Assembly (NCBI RefSeq): GCF_017614965.1
Contig: NZ_WVUG01000027.1
Span: 1-51,137, forward strand
DNA from: Streptomyces griseorubiginosus
Lineage (GTDB): Bacteria > Actinomycetota > Actinomycetes > Streptomycetales > Streptomycetaceae
Length of the DNA stretch: 51,137 nucleotides
Direction of reading: 5' to 3'
The translations under genes were made by a program, and so were the position numbers. Below, one piece after another: positions 26,714-34,317 of this stretch. Position 1 is the stretch's first letter; the number at the start of each line of letters is the position of its first letter. Below the pieces are notes generated by a model. The model was not told the origin of the DNA and searched no databases. It worked only from the letters and a program-made list of their open reading frames with translations.

Positions 26714-27609
26714 CCATATTCTCCTTGCCCGCGGTGCGCCGTGAGACCGGCCGCGAAGGCGGCCATCAGGGTGGAGTGGTAGGTGTGGGCGAAGTCGCCG
26801 GCACCGGACGCTTCTTCCGGCAGGCCTCCGGAGGGCAGCTGCGCGGCGGCGATCCGCGTCCAGCCCTCGTGCGTCGTCGCTTCGTCGGGCGGATGCGGCA
26901 GGCTTGCCGCCACGGCCAGCAACTCGCAGCTCAGATCCCACATCCCGGCCTCCAGACAGGTGGCCAGCCAGGCCGGCAGCCAGTCCCTCACGTATTCCGC
27001 CAGTTCGGCCGGCAGACCCGGTCCGCCGCGCCCCCAGTCGGTGAGGTGGAAGACGACGTGGGTGAGGGCGTAGCCGGAGTGGCGCTCGAACGTCCACGGC
27101 TCGGGCAGTCCGCCCAGCCACGTCCGTTCCACCACCCGCTCCAGCGGTGCGCGGCCGGGAATGCCGCTGTGCCGTTCGGCCAGTACGACGCCGAGGCGCC
27201 GGGTGGGGTCCTGTTCGGCGAGCTGCCAGCCTCGGGTGCGGGCGACGGTGGCCGCCCGCGGTTCGTAGTCGGGATGACGTAGTCCCGCCGCGGCGAACGC
27301 GGCGTAGACCTCCAGCGGGTAGGTGGCGAACGGCTCGGCCTGCTGCAGGCGTACGAACAGTGCGCCGTCGTCGGTCTGGTGCCAGGCGAAGGTGAGGAGG
27401 TCCTGCACGCGCGCGTGGAGCGGGTCGGAGGGCGGGGTGTGCAGGGAGAGAGTGGCGCACACCTGTGCCAGTTCGCCCAGGGGTTTCCAACTGGCGTTGA
27501 CCGGGCCCTCGGGGGAGAGGGCGTCGGCGCCCAGGGCGAAGTGGTGCTGATGCTCGGTCAGCCAGCTCAGCGCGGTCTCCTCCACCCGCCTGACCGGGTG
27601 CGCGGTCAC
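26710..27609 (-). CDS. Unrecognised protein B of the paralogous pair
   Basis: 299-residue paralogue of the following gene, of similar length, with the same motif order: ALSWLTEHQHHFAL, GELAQVC, TRRLGV, EPWTFERHSGYALTHVVFHL continuing TDWGR near 175-192, LPAELAEYVRDWLPAW, WDLSCELLAVAASLPHP and YHSTLMAAFAAGL near 274. The GTG start overlaps the upstream stop as GTGA. Retention of two diverged copies side by side, in near-equal dose through translational coupling, is consistent with a heterodimer. No transmembrane segment, no known RiPP enzyme signature. Function unknown. Confidence 0.8.
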   Translation of the reverse strand: MTAHPVRRVEETALSWLTEHQHHFALGADALSPEGPVNASWKPLGELAQVCATLSLHTPPSDPLHARVQDLLTFAWHQTDDGALFVRLQQAEPFATYPLEVYAAFAAAGLRHPDYEPRAATVARTRGWQLAEQDPTRRLGVVLAERHSGIPGRAPLERVVERTWLGGLPEPWTFERHSGYALTHVVFHLTDWGRGGPGLPAELAEYVRDWLPAWLATCLEAGMWDLSCELLAVAASLPHPPDEATTHEGWTRIAAAQLPSGGLPEEASGAGDFAHTYHSTLMAAFAAGLTAHRGQGEYG

Positions 27610-28289
27610 ACGAGTACTCCCGTGCCCAGCAGCCGCGCGGCACGCACCTGAAGCAGCACGCGCGCGTCGCTGCCGCCCATCAGCTCCACGAAGTCGAGCC
27701 CGGTGCCCAGTCCCAGGGTGTCGGGCACCTTCTCCAGCGTGGCCAGCCAGCGTCCCGCTCCGGCCGCCTGCAGCCAGTCGCGGCGGCGGACGGCCCGTAC
27801 GAATCCGCGGGCGACGTCGAGTGTCCTGTCGCGTGCCGCTCTGGTCACCGCGCACTCCAGCCCCGGTAGTGCGAGGGGTGCCAGGACGGCGAGTTGGTGG
27901 GTCAGAAAGGGCCAGGGAACGCCGTCGATCCAGGCGGCGTCGGGTGCTTCCGGTGCGGCGCCGGACACGTCGATGAGCCCCGCCGCGCGGGCCATCGCCC
28001 AATGGCTCCACAGGACGGTGGGCGCGGCCTGCGGACGTGGCGGAAAGGCGTCCAGTGTGCCGGTGACGAGGCCGATCCGGTCCTGGGTGAGCGGCGCGCG
28101 GTGCAGCAGGGCCGGCATCAGCAGGTCCGCGCCGAGGACGCGGGCCGCGGCGAGCTCCAGGTCGCGGCCGGGGCCGCCCGCCGGGTCGGCCGGCGGGGCG
28201 TGGCCTCCGCCGTGAAGGTCGGAGACCACGCTCGAAGCGAGGTCCTGCACCGCGCCCTGCAGGAGGGCGGTAGTACCTGACTGCTTCAT
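27606..28289 (-). CDS. Unrecognised helical protein of the peptide operon
   Basis: 227-residue protein; ATG behind GGGAG. It is Ala/Leu-rich and appears all-helical, with stretches such as ELAAARVLGADLLMPALLHR and RDWLQAAGAGRWLATLEKV. It has no signal peptide and no clear transmembrane helix, although WPFLTHQLAVLAPLALPGLE is fairly hydrophobic. I recognise no domain. It starts 22 bp after the small peptide gene and its stop overlaps the next start by 4 bp. Position between peptide and paralogous pair suggests a partner protein such as a peptide-binding or immunity factor; this is inference. Confidence 0.75.
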   Translation of the reverse strand: MKQSGTTALLQGAVQDLASSVVSDLHGGGHAPPADPAGGPGRDLELAAARVLGADLLMPALLHRAPLTQDRIGLVTGTLDAFPPRPQAAPTVLWSHWAMARAAGLIDVSGAAPEAPDAAWIDGVPWPFLTHQLAVLAPLALPGLECAVTRAARDRTLDVARGFVRAVRRRDWLQAAGAGRWLATLEKVPDTLGLGTGLDFVELMGGSDARVLLQVRAARLLGTGVLV

Positions 28290-28311
28290 GGGGTTGCTCC
28301 CGTCGCTGTGC

Positions 28312-28497
28312 TCAGCCCTTCTTGGGCCGCGGCGTCGGCGGCGACAGCAGGAGGGATGTCGTGCCGGACGAGAGCGCCAGTGCGGCGCATTCCCTGCTGT
28401 CCCGGTACACGCCGTCCGGCTCGGTGGGGTCGAGCACCGCCTCAAGGTCGACGTCACGCACGCGGACCTCGTCGGTGATCTTCTGTGGCGAAGCCAT
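28312..28497 (-). CDS. 61-aa small peptide, candidate precursor peptide
   Basis: First gene of the five-gene operon, with a good ribosome site (GAGGAG). Residues 1-33 are polar and acidic (DEVRVRDVDLEAVLDPTEPD), like a leader. Residues 34-61 change character: one Cys (C37), then ALALSSGTTSLLLSPPTPRP and a basic KKG end, rich in Ser/Thr that could be modified. There is no signal peptide and no membrane helix. The size, two-part composition, strong initiation site and position before conserved unknown proteins resemble RiPP precursors, but no lanthionine synthetase, YcaO, radical SAM or lasso cyclase is nearby. It might instead be a small regulatory protein. Confidence 0.7.
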   Translation of the reverse strand: MASPQKITDEVRVRDVDLEAVLDPTEPDGVYRDSRECAALALSSGTTSLLLSPPTPRPKKG

Positions 28498-28541
28498 ACC
28501 ACCATCTCCTCATGTGGTTGTGGGTTCGGCTCACACCCCTA

Positions 28542-28566
28542 GTGTCCCATTCGCCCCATATGACAC
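28542..28566. promoter_or_regulatory. Imperfect inverted repeat upstream of the small peptide gene
   Basis: GTGTCCCAT (28542-28550) and ATATGACAC (28558-28566) form a 9-bp inverted repeat with two mismatches. It sits between the candidate promoter and the start codon, where a repressor could act. Confidence 0.3.
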
Positions 28567-28570
28567 GGAA

Positions 28571-28600
28571 AGAATGGAAAAATAGCACTTCCATGTTCAA
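28571..28600 (-). promoter_or_regulatory. Candidate promoter of the peptide operon
   Basis: On the minus strand TTGAAC (28600-28595), an 18-nt spacer and CATTCT (28576-28571) lie in a clearly A/T-rich patch, rare in this window. The -10 match is weak. Confidence 0.35.
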
Positions 28601-28611
28601 CTTCCAGCGAG

Positions 28612-29730
28612 TCAGCGACCGCCGACCGGTCGCACCACGCGCGTCGTGGAGACCGCGCCCGGCAACGCTTGCCGGCCCGTGAGCAGGCCCTCGCCGGAAG
28701 GATCGCCCTCGAGGTGCTTGTCGAAGAAGGCGAGGGCGTAGGCGGTCAGCGCGTCCTGCTGTGTCCGGGGGCCGAGTTCGTGGTCGGCGCACGTGCTGTC
28801 GTCCTCACCCAAGGGGGCGGGAGGGGTCCACTGCGTGTTGAAGAAGTTGTGGTTGCCGTCGCGCAGGGAGACGGAGTAGGCCGGTTGACCGGTGAGGCCC
28901 TCCACGTCGTCCAGGTACTGCTGCCCGCGCTCCCCGACGGCGCCGTCACACCCGGAGGTCACCACGGCGACCGGAGTCCGCGTGATGAGCGTGTCGCTGT
29001 TGTCCCCCTCCGGGACGTCGAACTTCACCGGCGCCAGGGCCAGTACGGCGCCGATGCGCACACCGCCGGGAACCTCGCTCCGGTGCTTGTCCGAGGCCTC
29101 CCACATCACGCCCTTGCCGGCGCGCGAATGCCCCAGCGTCCCGACCCGCTTCATGTCCAGATGCCCGCGCAGCACGGGGAGTTGCCGGGCCAGCGGACCG
29201 CCGCCCAGGTCGAGTCGCCGTAGCAGGCGCAGATGCTCGTTGATCAGACGCGCCCGGTCCCCGTAGTCGAACGACGTCATGTTGATGCCGTCGGCGCTCA
29301 GGGAGACGACGACGAAACCGCGCGCCGCGAGCGCCTGCCCGAGATAGTCGTAGCCCCGGTAACTGGGGTACGGCTCACCCTTCTCGCACGGCCAGCTCTG
29401 GGCGCCGGTGTCCGTGCACGCGGACCAGGAGCCGTGCGACATCACCACCACCGGCAGCCGCCCCCGCAGCCGGCCCGGATAGTGCACCACGGCGCGTACC
29501 TCGCTGACCGTGCCGCTCTGCGGATCGGTGAAGGCGCTGTCGCCCAGGTCGTACGAGGCCGTCAGCACCCGCGTGCCGGCGTCCGCGTCGACGGCGGCCG
29601 GCGCCGCCACGGCGTTCGCGGCGGCCGCCGTGGCCGAGGACGTGAGCCCGGCCAGCAGCAGCACGGCGGCCATCAGTGCCCCGCCCACCGGCAGACGTAA
29701 TCCGGCGGGCCTGCTCGCTCGTCTCGTCAT
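28612..29730 (-). CDS. Secreted alpha/beta hydrolase (acetylhydrolase/chlorophyllase-like)
   Basis: 372 residues; ATG behind AGGAG. The signal peptide spans about residues 1-40 (LPVGGALMAAVLLLAGLTSSATA). The hydrolase core has VVVMSHGSWSACTD (oxyanion region), the nucleophile elbow GTLGHSRAGKGVMW, an acid candidate in VVTSGCDGAVGE, and the catalytic His in LRDGNHNFFN. The CDGxVGxRGQQY and HNxFN pattern is that of PAF-acetylhydrolase/chlorophyllase-like secreted enzymes. It ends 114 bp upstream of the small-peptide gene on the same strand; an A/T-rich promoter patch between them suggests it is not part of that operon. Confidence 0.85.
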   Translation of the reverse strand: MTRRASRPAGLRLPVGGALMAAVLLLAGLTSSATAAAANAVAAPAAVDADAGTRVLTASYDLGDSAFTDPQSGTVSEVRAVVHYPGRLRGRLPVVVMSHGSWSACTDTGAQSWPCEKGEPYPSYRGYDYLGQALAARGFVVVSLSADGINMTSFDYGDRARLINEHLRLLRRLDLGGGPLARQLPVLRGHLDMKRVGTLGHSRAGKGVMWEASDKHRSEVPGGVRIGAVLALAPVKFDVPEGDNSDTLITRTPVAVVTSGCDGAVGERGQQYLDDVEGLTGQPAYSVSLRDGNHNFFNTQWTPPAPLGEDDSTCADHELGPRTQQDALTAYALAFFDKHLEGDPSGEGLLTGRQALPGAVSTTRVVRPVGGR

Positions 29731-29866
29731 CTTCGTGACTCCTTGTCGTCCAGCCGCACAGGGAGGCGCCCCAGTGCTCGTCCCGCGGCGCCTGCTTGCC
29801 GCCGCACTTCTGGAGACGAACCAGGAGCCTCATGGGTTGGACCGACTTCCTTGCGTCACACGGGAG

Positions 29867-30757
29867 TTACGGCAGCGGTGTGCCGCCGGTCGCGTTGAGG
29901 ATCTCCGCGGTGATGAAGCTCGCTTCCTGGGAGGCGAGATAGACGTACGCCGGGGCCAGTTCGGCGGGCTGCGCGGGACGGCCCATGGGGGCCTGTTTGC
30001 CGAACTCCGCCGTGTCCGGCATCGTGGCCGGGATCAACGGTGTCCAAACCGGCCCGGGCGCAACGGCGTTGACGCGGATGCCGCGCTCCGCGACCATCTG
30101 GGCCAGCCCCTGCGTGAAGGTGACGATCGCGCCCTTGGTCATCGCGTAGTCCAGCAGATGCGGACTGGGCTTGTACGCCTGTACGGACGTGGAGTTGATG
30201 ACGCTGCCGCCTTCCGGGATGTGCGGCAGGGCGAACTTGGTCAGCCAGAACATCCCGTACAGGTTCGTTCGCATGACGCGGTCGAACTGCTCGGTGGTGA
30301 TGGCCTCGATGCCGTCGGGCTGCGACATCTGGAAGGCCGCGTTGTTCACCAGGACGTCGATGTGCCCGAACTCCGCGACGGCCCGGTCGATCAGCCCCCG
30401 GCAGTTGTCCTCCTCGCGGATGTCGCACGCGACGGCGACCGCCTTGCGGCCCGCGTCCTCCACCAGCCGCGCCGTCTCCCGCGCGTCGTCCGCTTCCTCC
30501 TCCAGATGCGTGAACAGTACGTCCGCACCCTCACGCGCGAAGGCCAGGGCCACGGCCCGTCCGATACCGGAGTCCCCGCCGGTGATCACCGTCTTGCGGC
30601 CGGACAGACGGCCGGTGCCGCGGTAGGACTCCTCACCGTGGTCGGGCGGCGGGTCCATCGGCCCGGTCCAGCCCGGATGCGGCTGGTCCTGGGAGGGGAA
30701 CTCGGGCTGGGGATGCTGGGTGGTCGGGTCCTGCTGCGTGTTCTGCTCGTCGCTCAT
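29867..30757 (-). CDS. Short-chain dehydrogenase/reductase, YghA/GSP39-like
   Basis: 296-residue NAD(P)-dependent oxidoreductase; ATG 30757 preceded by CAGGAGG. The N-terminal ~50 residues are Gln/Pro/His-rich and include GPMDPPPDHGEESYRG, characteristic of the general-stress subgroup. The Rossmann motif is TGGDSGIG, with NNAAF following. The catalytic set is Ser (NSTSVQAYKPSP), Tyr (LLDYAMTKGA) and the Lys four residues later. Bacterial orthologues are general stress proteins of unclear substrate. It sits among other stress genes. Confidence 0.9.
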   Translation of the reverse strand: MSDEQNTQQDPTTQHPQPEFPSQDQPHPGWTGPMDPPPDHGEESYRGTGRLSGRKTVITGGDSGIGRAVALAFAREGADVLFTHLEEEADDARETARLVEDAGRKAVAVACDIREEDNCRGLIDRAVAEFGHIDVLVNNAAFQMSQPDGIEAITTEQFDRVMRTNLYGMFWLTKFALPHIPEGGSVINSTSVQAYKPSPHLLDYAMTKGAIVTFTQGLAQMVAERGIRVNAVAPGPVWTPLIPATMPDTAEFGKQAPMGRPAQPAELAPAYVYLASQEASFITAEILNATGGTPLP

Positions 30758-30856
30758 GCCGGCCTCCTGTTCGTCCGGGCGGTACGCACAGGCCACTGGG
30801 TTCCCGGATCCCCGGCCCCGAAAAGCCGCCCGGCCGCCTACGACCGCCCAGGCCGG

Positions 30857-31285
30857 CTACCCGCCGCAGTCGCAGATCTCGGCGGTCCCGCCGGACCACA
30901 ACGAGGTGCCCCTGCGCGAGTCGGCAGCCGAACGCGGGCGGTGCCGTCCGCCTCTCCCGCCCTGCCCGGAACGGGAAGAGGGCCGCAGCCGCTGCCGCCG
31001 GGTCCTGATCACCGCGGTGTGAAGGGTGGTACGGACCGTGTCGGGAAGCTCACCGTCCTCGGCCCACCGCAGGACGTGCTGGGCGATCTCCCTGAGCTTG
31101 ATGTTGGTGTGCTGAGAGACGAACTGCAGTACCTCCCAGCCCTCCTGGGAACGCAGACGCGCCGCGGCCATCAGCACCCCGATCGCCTGGTCGACGGCGG
31201 CGTGCGAGACCAGCGCCTGCCGCAGCTGGTCGACCTCCTCCTGCAGCGCGGCGATCTTGTCGGCCGCATCATCTGCTGGGGCCAT
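30857..31285 (-). CDS. Stand-alone ANTAR domain protein
   Basis: 142 residues; ATG 31285 chosen at MAPADDAAD, with a modest GGAAGG site. A short coiled coil (IAALQEEVDQLRQALVSHAA) leads into an ANTAR three-helix bundle (DQAIGVLMAAARLRSQEGWE, then VSQHTNIKLREIAQHVLR). ANTAR domains bind tandem hexaloop hairpins in RNA and act as antiterminators. There is no receiver or GAF domain, so signal input must be separate. The C-terminal ~45 residues are Arg/Ser/Gly-rich and likely disordered. A second ANTAR-like segment lies in the PP2C phosphatase at 14644-17148. Confidence 0.82.
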   Translation of the reverse strand: MAPADDAADKIAALQEEVDQLRQALVSHAAVDQAIGVLMAAARLRSQEGWEVLQFVSQHTNIKLREIAQHVLRWAEDGELPDTVRTTLHTAVIRTRRQRLRPSSRSGQGGRGGRHRPRSAADSRRGTSLWSGGTAEICDCGG

Positions 31286-31532
31286 GTGAGGCTGCCTTCC
31301 CGTTCCCTGCTCACAGAGCCGCACCGGCGGCGAACGTCAGCACTGAGTCACTCCTGTCCACCCTCTGTTGCACTGATCACGGGTGCCAGCCGTATAACGA
31401 AGACTCGCGGGGGCAGTAGCCAGAAAACGAAACCTGCCCGCCGCCGTCGGTGCACGGACGGCGCAGGCGCCCCGCGAAACCGTCCTGACCTGCGGTGACG
31501 GGTCGTTCAACCAGTGAGGGGAGAAGGCCGAC

Positions 31533-32489
31533 GTGCAGACGCTCACCTTCGACAGCGACGACCTCGCCCGGACCGAGGAGTTCCTCAGCCGCGCCTACGC
31601 GAAAATGCGCATCGGCAACGGCAGCCAGGACAGAAGCCGCGCCCGGATCAGCCGCGGCACCCTCGGCCCCGTCACGGTCGACGAACTCGACCTCGACTTC
31701 GACATGAGCTACTCGGTCACCCCGCTGGGCCGGATCTGCCTCTGCCTGGTCCACGAGGGCACCATCCAGGACCACCGCTACCAGGGCGTCGAGGACGCCT
31801 TCGGCCCCGGTGACGTGGTGTCCTTCGCCCCGCCCGAGCTGCCGTACGCCGGACGCATCTGCAGCGCCCGCTACAACATCACGATGCTCGATCCGGACGT
31901 GCTGTCGCAGGTGGCCGCCGGCGGCGGGTCCGGTGGTGCGCCGGTACGGCTGACCGGTCACCGGCCGTACTCCCCGGCCGCCGCGCAGCGGCTCGCGCAC
32001 ACGATCGCCTACCTGCGCGACCACGTCCTGGCGGACTCCGGGGACGGCGAGCATCCGCTGATCGTCTCCACGGCCGCACAACACCTGGCAGCGACGGTGC
32101 TGGCCACCTTCCCCAACACCGCCGTCACCGATCCGACCCCCTCCGACCGCCTGGACGCCCACCCGGTGGCCCTGCGCCGGGCGCTGTCCTACATGGACGA
32201 CCACGCGGACGAGCCCCTCACGGTCGCCGACATCGCCGCCGCCGCCCATGTCACCGTCCGCGCGCTCCAGTACGCCTTCCGCCGCCACCTGGACACCACC
32301 CCCCTGGCCCACCTGCGCCGGATCCGCCTCGCCCACGCCCACCAGGAGCTCACCGACGCCGACCCCACCCGCGGAGCCACGGTCACCGACGTCGCCGCCC
32401 GCTGGGGCTTCCACCACCCCGGCCGCTTCGCGACCCTGTACCGCCAGGCCTACGGCCGCTCGCCGCAGCGGACGCTGCGGGACGGGTGA
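31533..32489 (+). CDS. AraC family transcriptional regulator
   Basis: 318 residues; GTG start behind GAGGGGAGAAGG. An N-terminal cupin-like sensing domain (~40-125; GVEDAFGPGDVVSFAPPELP) is followed by a C-terminal AraC double HTH: helix set 1 in PLTVADIAAAAHVTVRALQY, set 2 in TVTDVAARWGFHHPGRFATL, ending RQAYGRSPQRTL. The N-terminus resembles the AraC-binding-like group (ORF6N/cupin_6). It is divergent from the ANTAR gene with a 247-bp gap holding only a small GCCGTC/GACGGC hairpin. The target genes are not evident. Confidence 0.88.
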   Translation: MQTLTFDSDDLARTEEFLSRAYAKMRIGNGSQDRSRARISRGTLGPVTVDELDLDFDMSYSVTPLGRICLCLVHEGTIQDHRYQGVEDAFGPGDVVSFAPPELPYAGRICSARYNITMLDPDVLSQVAAGGGSGGAPVRLTGHRPYSPAAAQRLAHTIAYLRDHVLADSGDGEHPLIVSTAAQHLAATVLATFPNTAVTDPTPSDRLDAHPVALRRALSYMDDHADEPLTVADIAAAAHVTVRALQYAFRRHLDTTPLAHLRRIRLAHAHQELTDADPTRGATVTDVAARWGFHHPGRFATLYRQAYGRSPQRTLRDG

Positions 32490-32523
32490 CGCCTGAAGGG
32501 CCGGGGTCGGCCGACCGGCGAGG

Positions 32524-33489
32524 TCAGGGTCCGGGCCCCGGGTCGGGGTGCACGGCCGACTTGATCCCGGCGCGCGCCGCTTCCAGCTGGGCGGCGAAGG
32601 CGATACCGAGAAACAGGGCGATCCCGGTGACGTTCGCCCACAGCAGCAGGGCGATGAACGCGGTCAACGGGCCGTACACGGCGCCGAACGCCGCGCTCTC
32701 GCCGATGTACAGGGACAGCAGCAGGGTGGCCGCGACCCACAGCACGAGATGGACAGCGCTGCCGAAGGCGAGCCACGTGTAGCCCGGCTGCCTGCGCCGC
32801 GGCGACCATCGGAAGATCACCGCCGACGCGATCCACGCGAGCGCCAGCCCCACCGGTATCTCCAGTACGTCCCACCACCGGCCGCTCGCCCCCGGTGCGC
32901 CCAGGACCTCGGCGACGGCCTCTCCGACCGCCTCGCCCGCCACGAGCACCACGAACCCGAGCACCAACGGCAGGCCGGCAGCCACAGAAAGCAGCAGGGC
33001 ACGGCCGTACTTGCGCGGGAAGGGGCGGTCGCGTTCGATGCCGTAGATGCGGTTGGCGCCCCGCTCGATCTGCCCCATCGCCGAGGTGAGGTTCAGCAGG
33101 GCGAAGGCCAGTCCCAGCCACAGCGCGAGGGTGCTCCAGACACCGCCGTGCGCGGTGCGCCGCGTTCCGGCGAACGCCTCGTGCAGCACCTGGGCGCCGG
33201 TACCGGGCACGATGTCACCGAGGGCACGTTCGACGACCCGGCCCACGGCGTCGGTGTGCACGGACGTGGCCAGACCTACGAGGGCCAGCGTGAGGGGGAC
33301 CAGTCCCAGCACGATCTGGAAGGCCAACGCCCGGGCGTTGGTGAAACCGTCGGCATAGCGGAACCGGGCGAAGGAGTCCAGCAGCAGGCGATGACCGCCG
33401 TAGTGCCGCAGCGCGGTCAGCGCCTCGTCACCGGAGAGCTCCTCCCCGATCATGTCCTTCGTCTGGGGGACATGGACGGCGGTTCCCAT
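32524..33489 (-). CDS. YihY/BrkB family inner-membrane protein
   Basis: 321-residue membrane protein with about six hydrophobic segments. Family marks include RYADGFTNARALAFQIVLGL, FALLNLTSAMGQIERGANRI and YGPLTAFIALLLWANVTGIA. The start at 33489 has only a weak ribosome site. BrkB proteins were once called RNase BN; the role is unknown, with proposals in transport or envelope stress. Third gene of an operon after a PRC-barrel gene and a 57-aa membrane protein; the gap to the latter is 14 bp. Confidence 0.88.
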   Translation of the reverse strand: MGTAVHVPQTKDMIGEELSGDEALTALRHYGGHRLLLDSFARFRYADGFTNARALAFQIVLGLVPLTLALVGLATSVHTDAVGRVVERALGDIVPGTGAQVLHEAFAGTRRTAHGGVWSTLALWLGLAFALLNLTSAMGQIERGANRIYGIERDRPFPRKYGRALLLSVAAGLPLVLGFVVLVAGEAVGEAVAEVLGAPGASGRWWDVLEIPVGLALAWIASAVIFRWSPRRRQPGYTWLAFGSAVHLVLWVAATLLLSLYIGESAAFGAVYGPLTAFIALLLWANVTGIALFLGIAFAAQLEAARAGIKSAVHPDPGPGP

Positions 33490-33503
33490 CGCGCACAGAC
33501 TCG

Positions 33504-33677
33504 TCAGCGGGCGATGCGGTGCCTGCGTCCTCCGCGGCGGAAGCGCATGGCCCCGTACGCGAGGTCGGCGAGCAGCAGGACGGCGCCGATGATCAGCAGG
33601 TAGAAGAGGCCATGCGCGGCGAATCCGATGATGCCCAGAACGAGGGCCACGAGGATGAGGAGCAGGAACAGACTCAT
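33504..33677 (-). CDS. Small hydrophobic membrane protein, 57 aa
   Basis: Short gene with GGGAG eight bases before ATG 33677. Nearly all of residues 1-40 form two membrane helices (MSLFLLLILVALVLGIIGFA, then LFYLLIIGAVLLLADLAYG), with an Arg-rich C-terminal tail (RFRRGGRRHR). It lies between PRC-barrel and BrkB genes with gaps of 24 and 14 bp, so the three are probably co-transcribed. The function of this widespread actinobacterial type is unknown. Confidence 0.8.
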   Translation of the reverse strand: MSLFLLLILVALVLGIIGFAAHGLFYLLIIGAVLLLADLAYGAMRFRRGGRRHRIAR

Positions 33678-33701
33678 CGGCGCTCCCGGCGCTTTCAGGG
33701 G

Positions 33702-34058
33702 TCAGCGGCGGGCGAGACGGCGTTCGCCGCCCGCCCCGGTCGAGTAGTCGAGCTCGTAGTGCGCGAAGATGTCCGGCTCGTCGGTGGCCGGCAGTTCGCC
33801 GTCGGTGTCGATGGTGGGGGCCTTCTTCACCACGTCCTTGGAATAGGTGATCTTGAGGTACCCCGGGCCGACGGTCGCGCCGGACAACGGAACGAACACC
33901 AGGCGGCGGCGGGTGGGCAGACCCACGGTGACCGTCGCGAAGAAGGGTAGGTCGGTCCCGGTGTCCACGTAGACCGCTTCCAGCGTGCCGATCTTGTGGC
34001 CACCGGGGTCGACCACGTCGTGTCCGCGCCATTCGCGGATGTCGCCTGCCTCGAACAT
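33702..34058 (-). CDS. PRC-barrel domain protein
   Basis: 118-residue soluble protein. ATG 34058 has GGAGG six bases upstream; the ATG three bases earlier is too close. The PRC-barrel is seen in IREWRGHDVVDPGGHKIGTL and EAVYVDTGTDLPFFATVTVG, with RRLVFVPLSGATVGPGYLKI after it. PRC-barrels bind partner proteins or RNA and are common in streptomycete stress loci. First gene of a three-gene operon with a small membrane protein and BrkB. A GGGTAC (SigB-type -10) lies in the leader at 34085-34080, but no matching -35. Confidence 0.85.
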   Translation of the reverse strand: MFEAGDIREWRGHDVVDPGGHKIGTLEAVYVDTGTDLPFFATVTVGLPTRRRLVFVPLSGATVGPGYLKITYSKDVVKKAPTIDTDGELPATDEPDIFAHYELDYSTGAGGERRLARR

Positions 34059-34317
34059 CATCAGCCTCCGAAGCTGGGGGTACCCCCGATCGTGGCATTG
34101 ATGTCTGCGCGCCACCGCCCCGGAAAGGCCGTCAGCGCATCACCCGCGGGCCCTGTTCGCCGGCCGGCGCCTCGGGTCCTGCGGCTCGCGCGGTCGCCAC
34201 AGCCCGCGAGGAATTGTTCACGCCCTCCGTGCGCTGTTGTATGCGCAAGGACGGGACGCCGACGGCATGGGCGATCAGCGCGAGTGACCGAGGCGACAGA
34301 CAATGGGAGGAGCCGAC

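Noticed and set aside
24726..28497. Assigning the operon to a known RiPP class (lanthipeptide, lasso, azole, thiopeptide)
   Set aside because: None of the defining enzymes is encoded in the operon or next to it.
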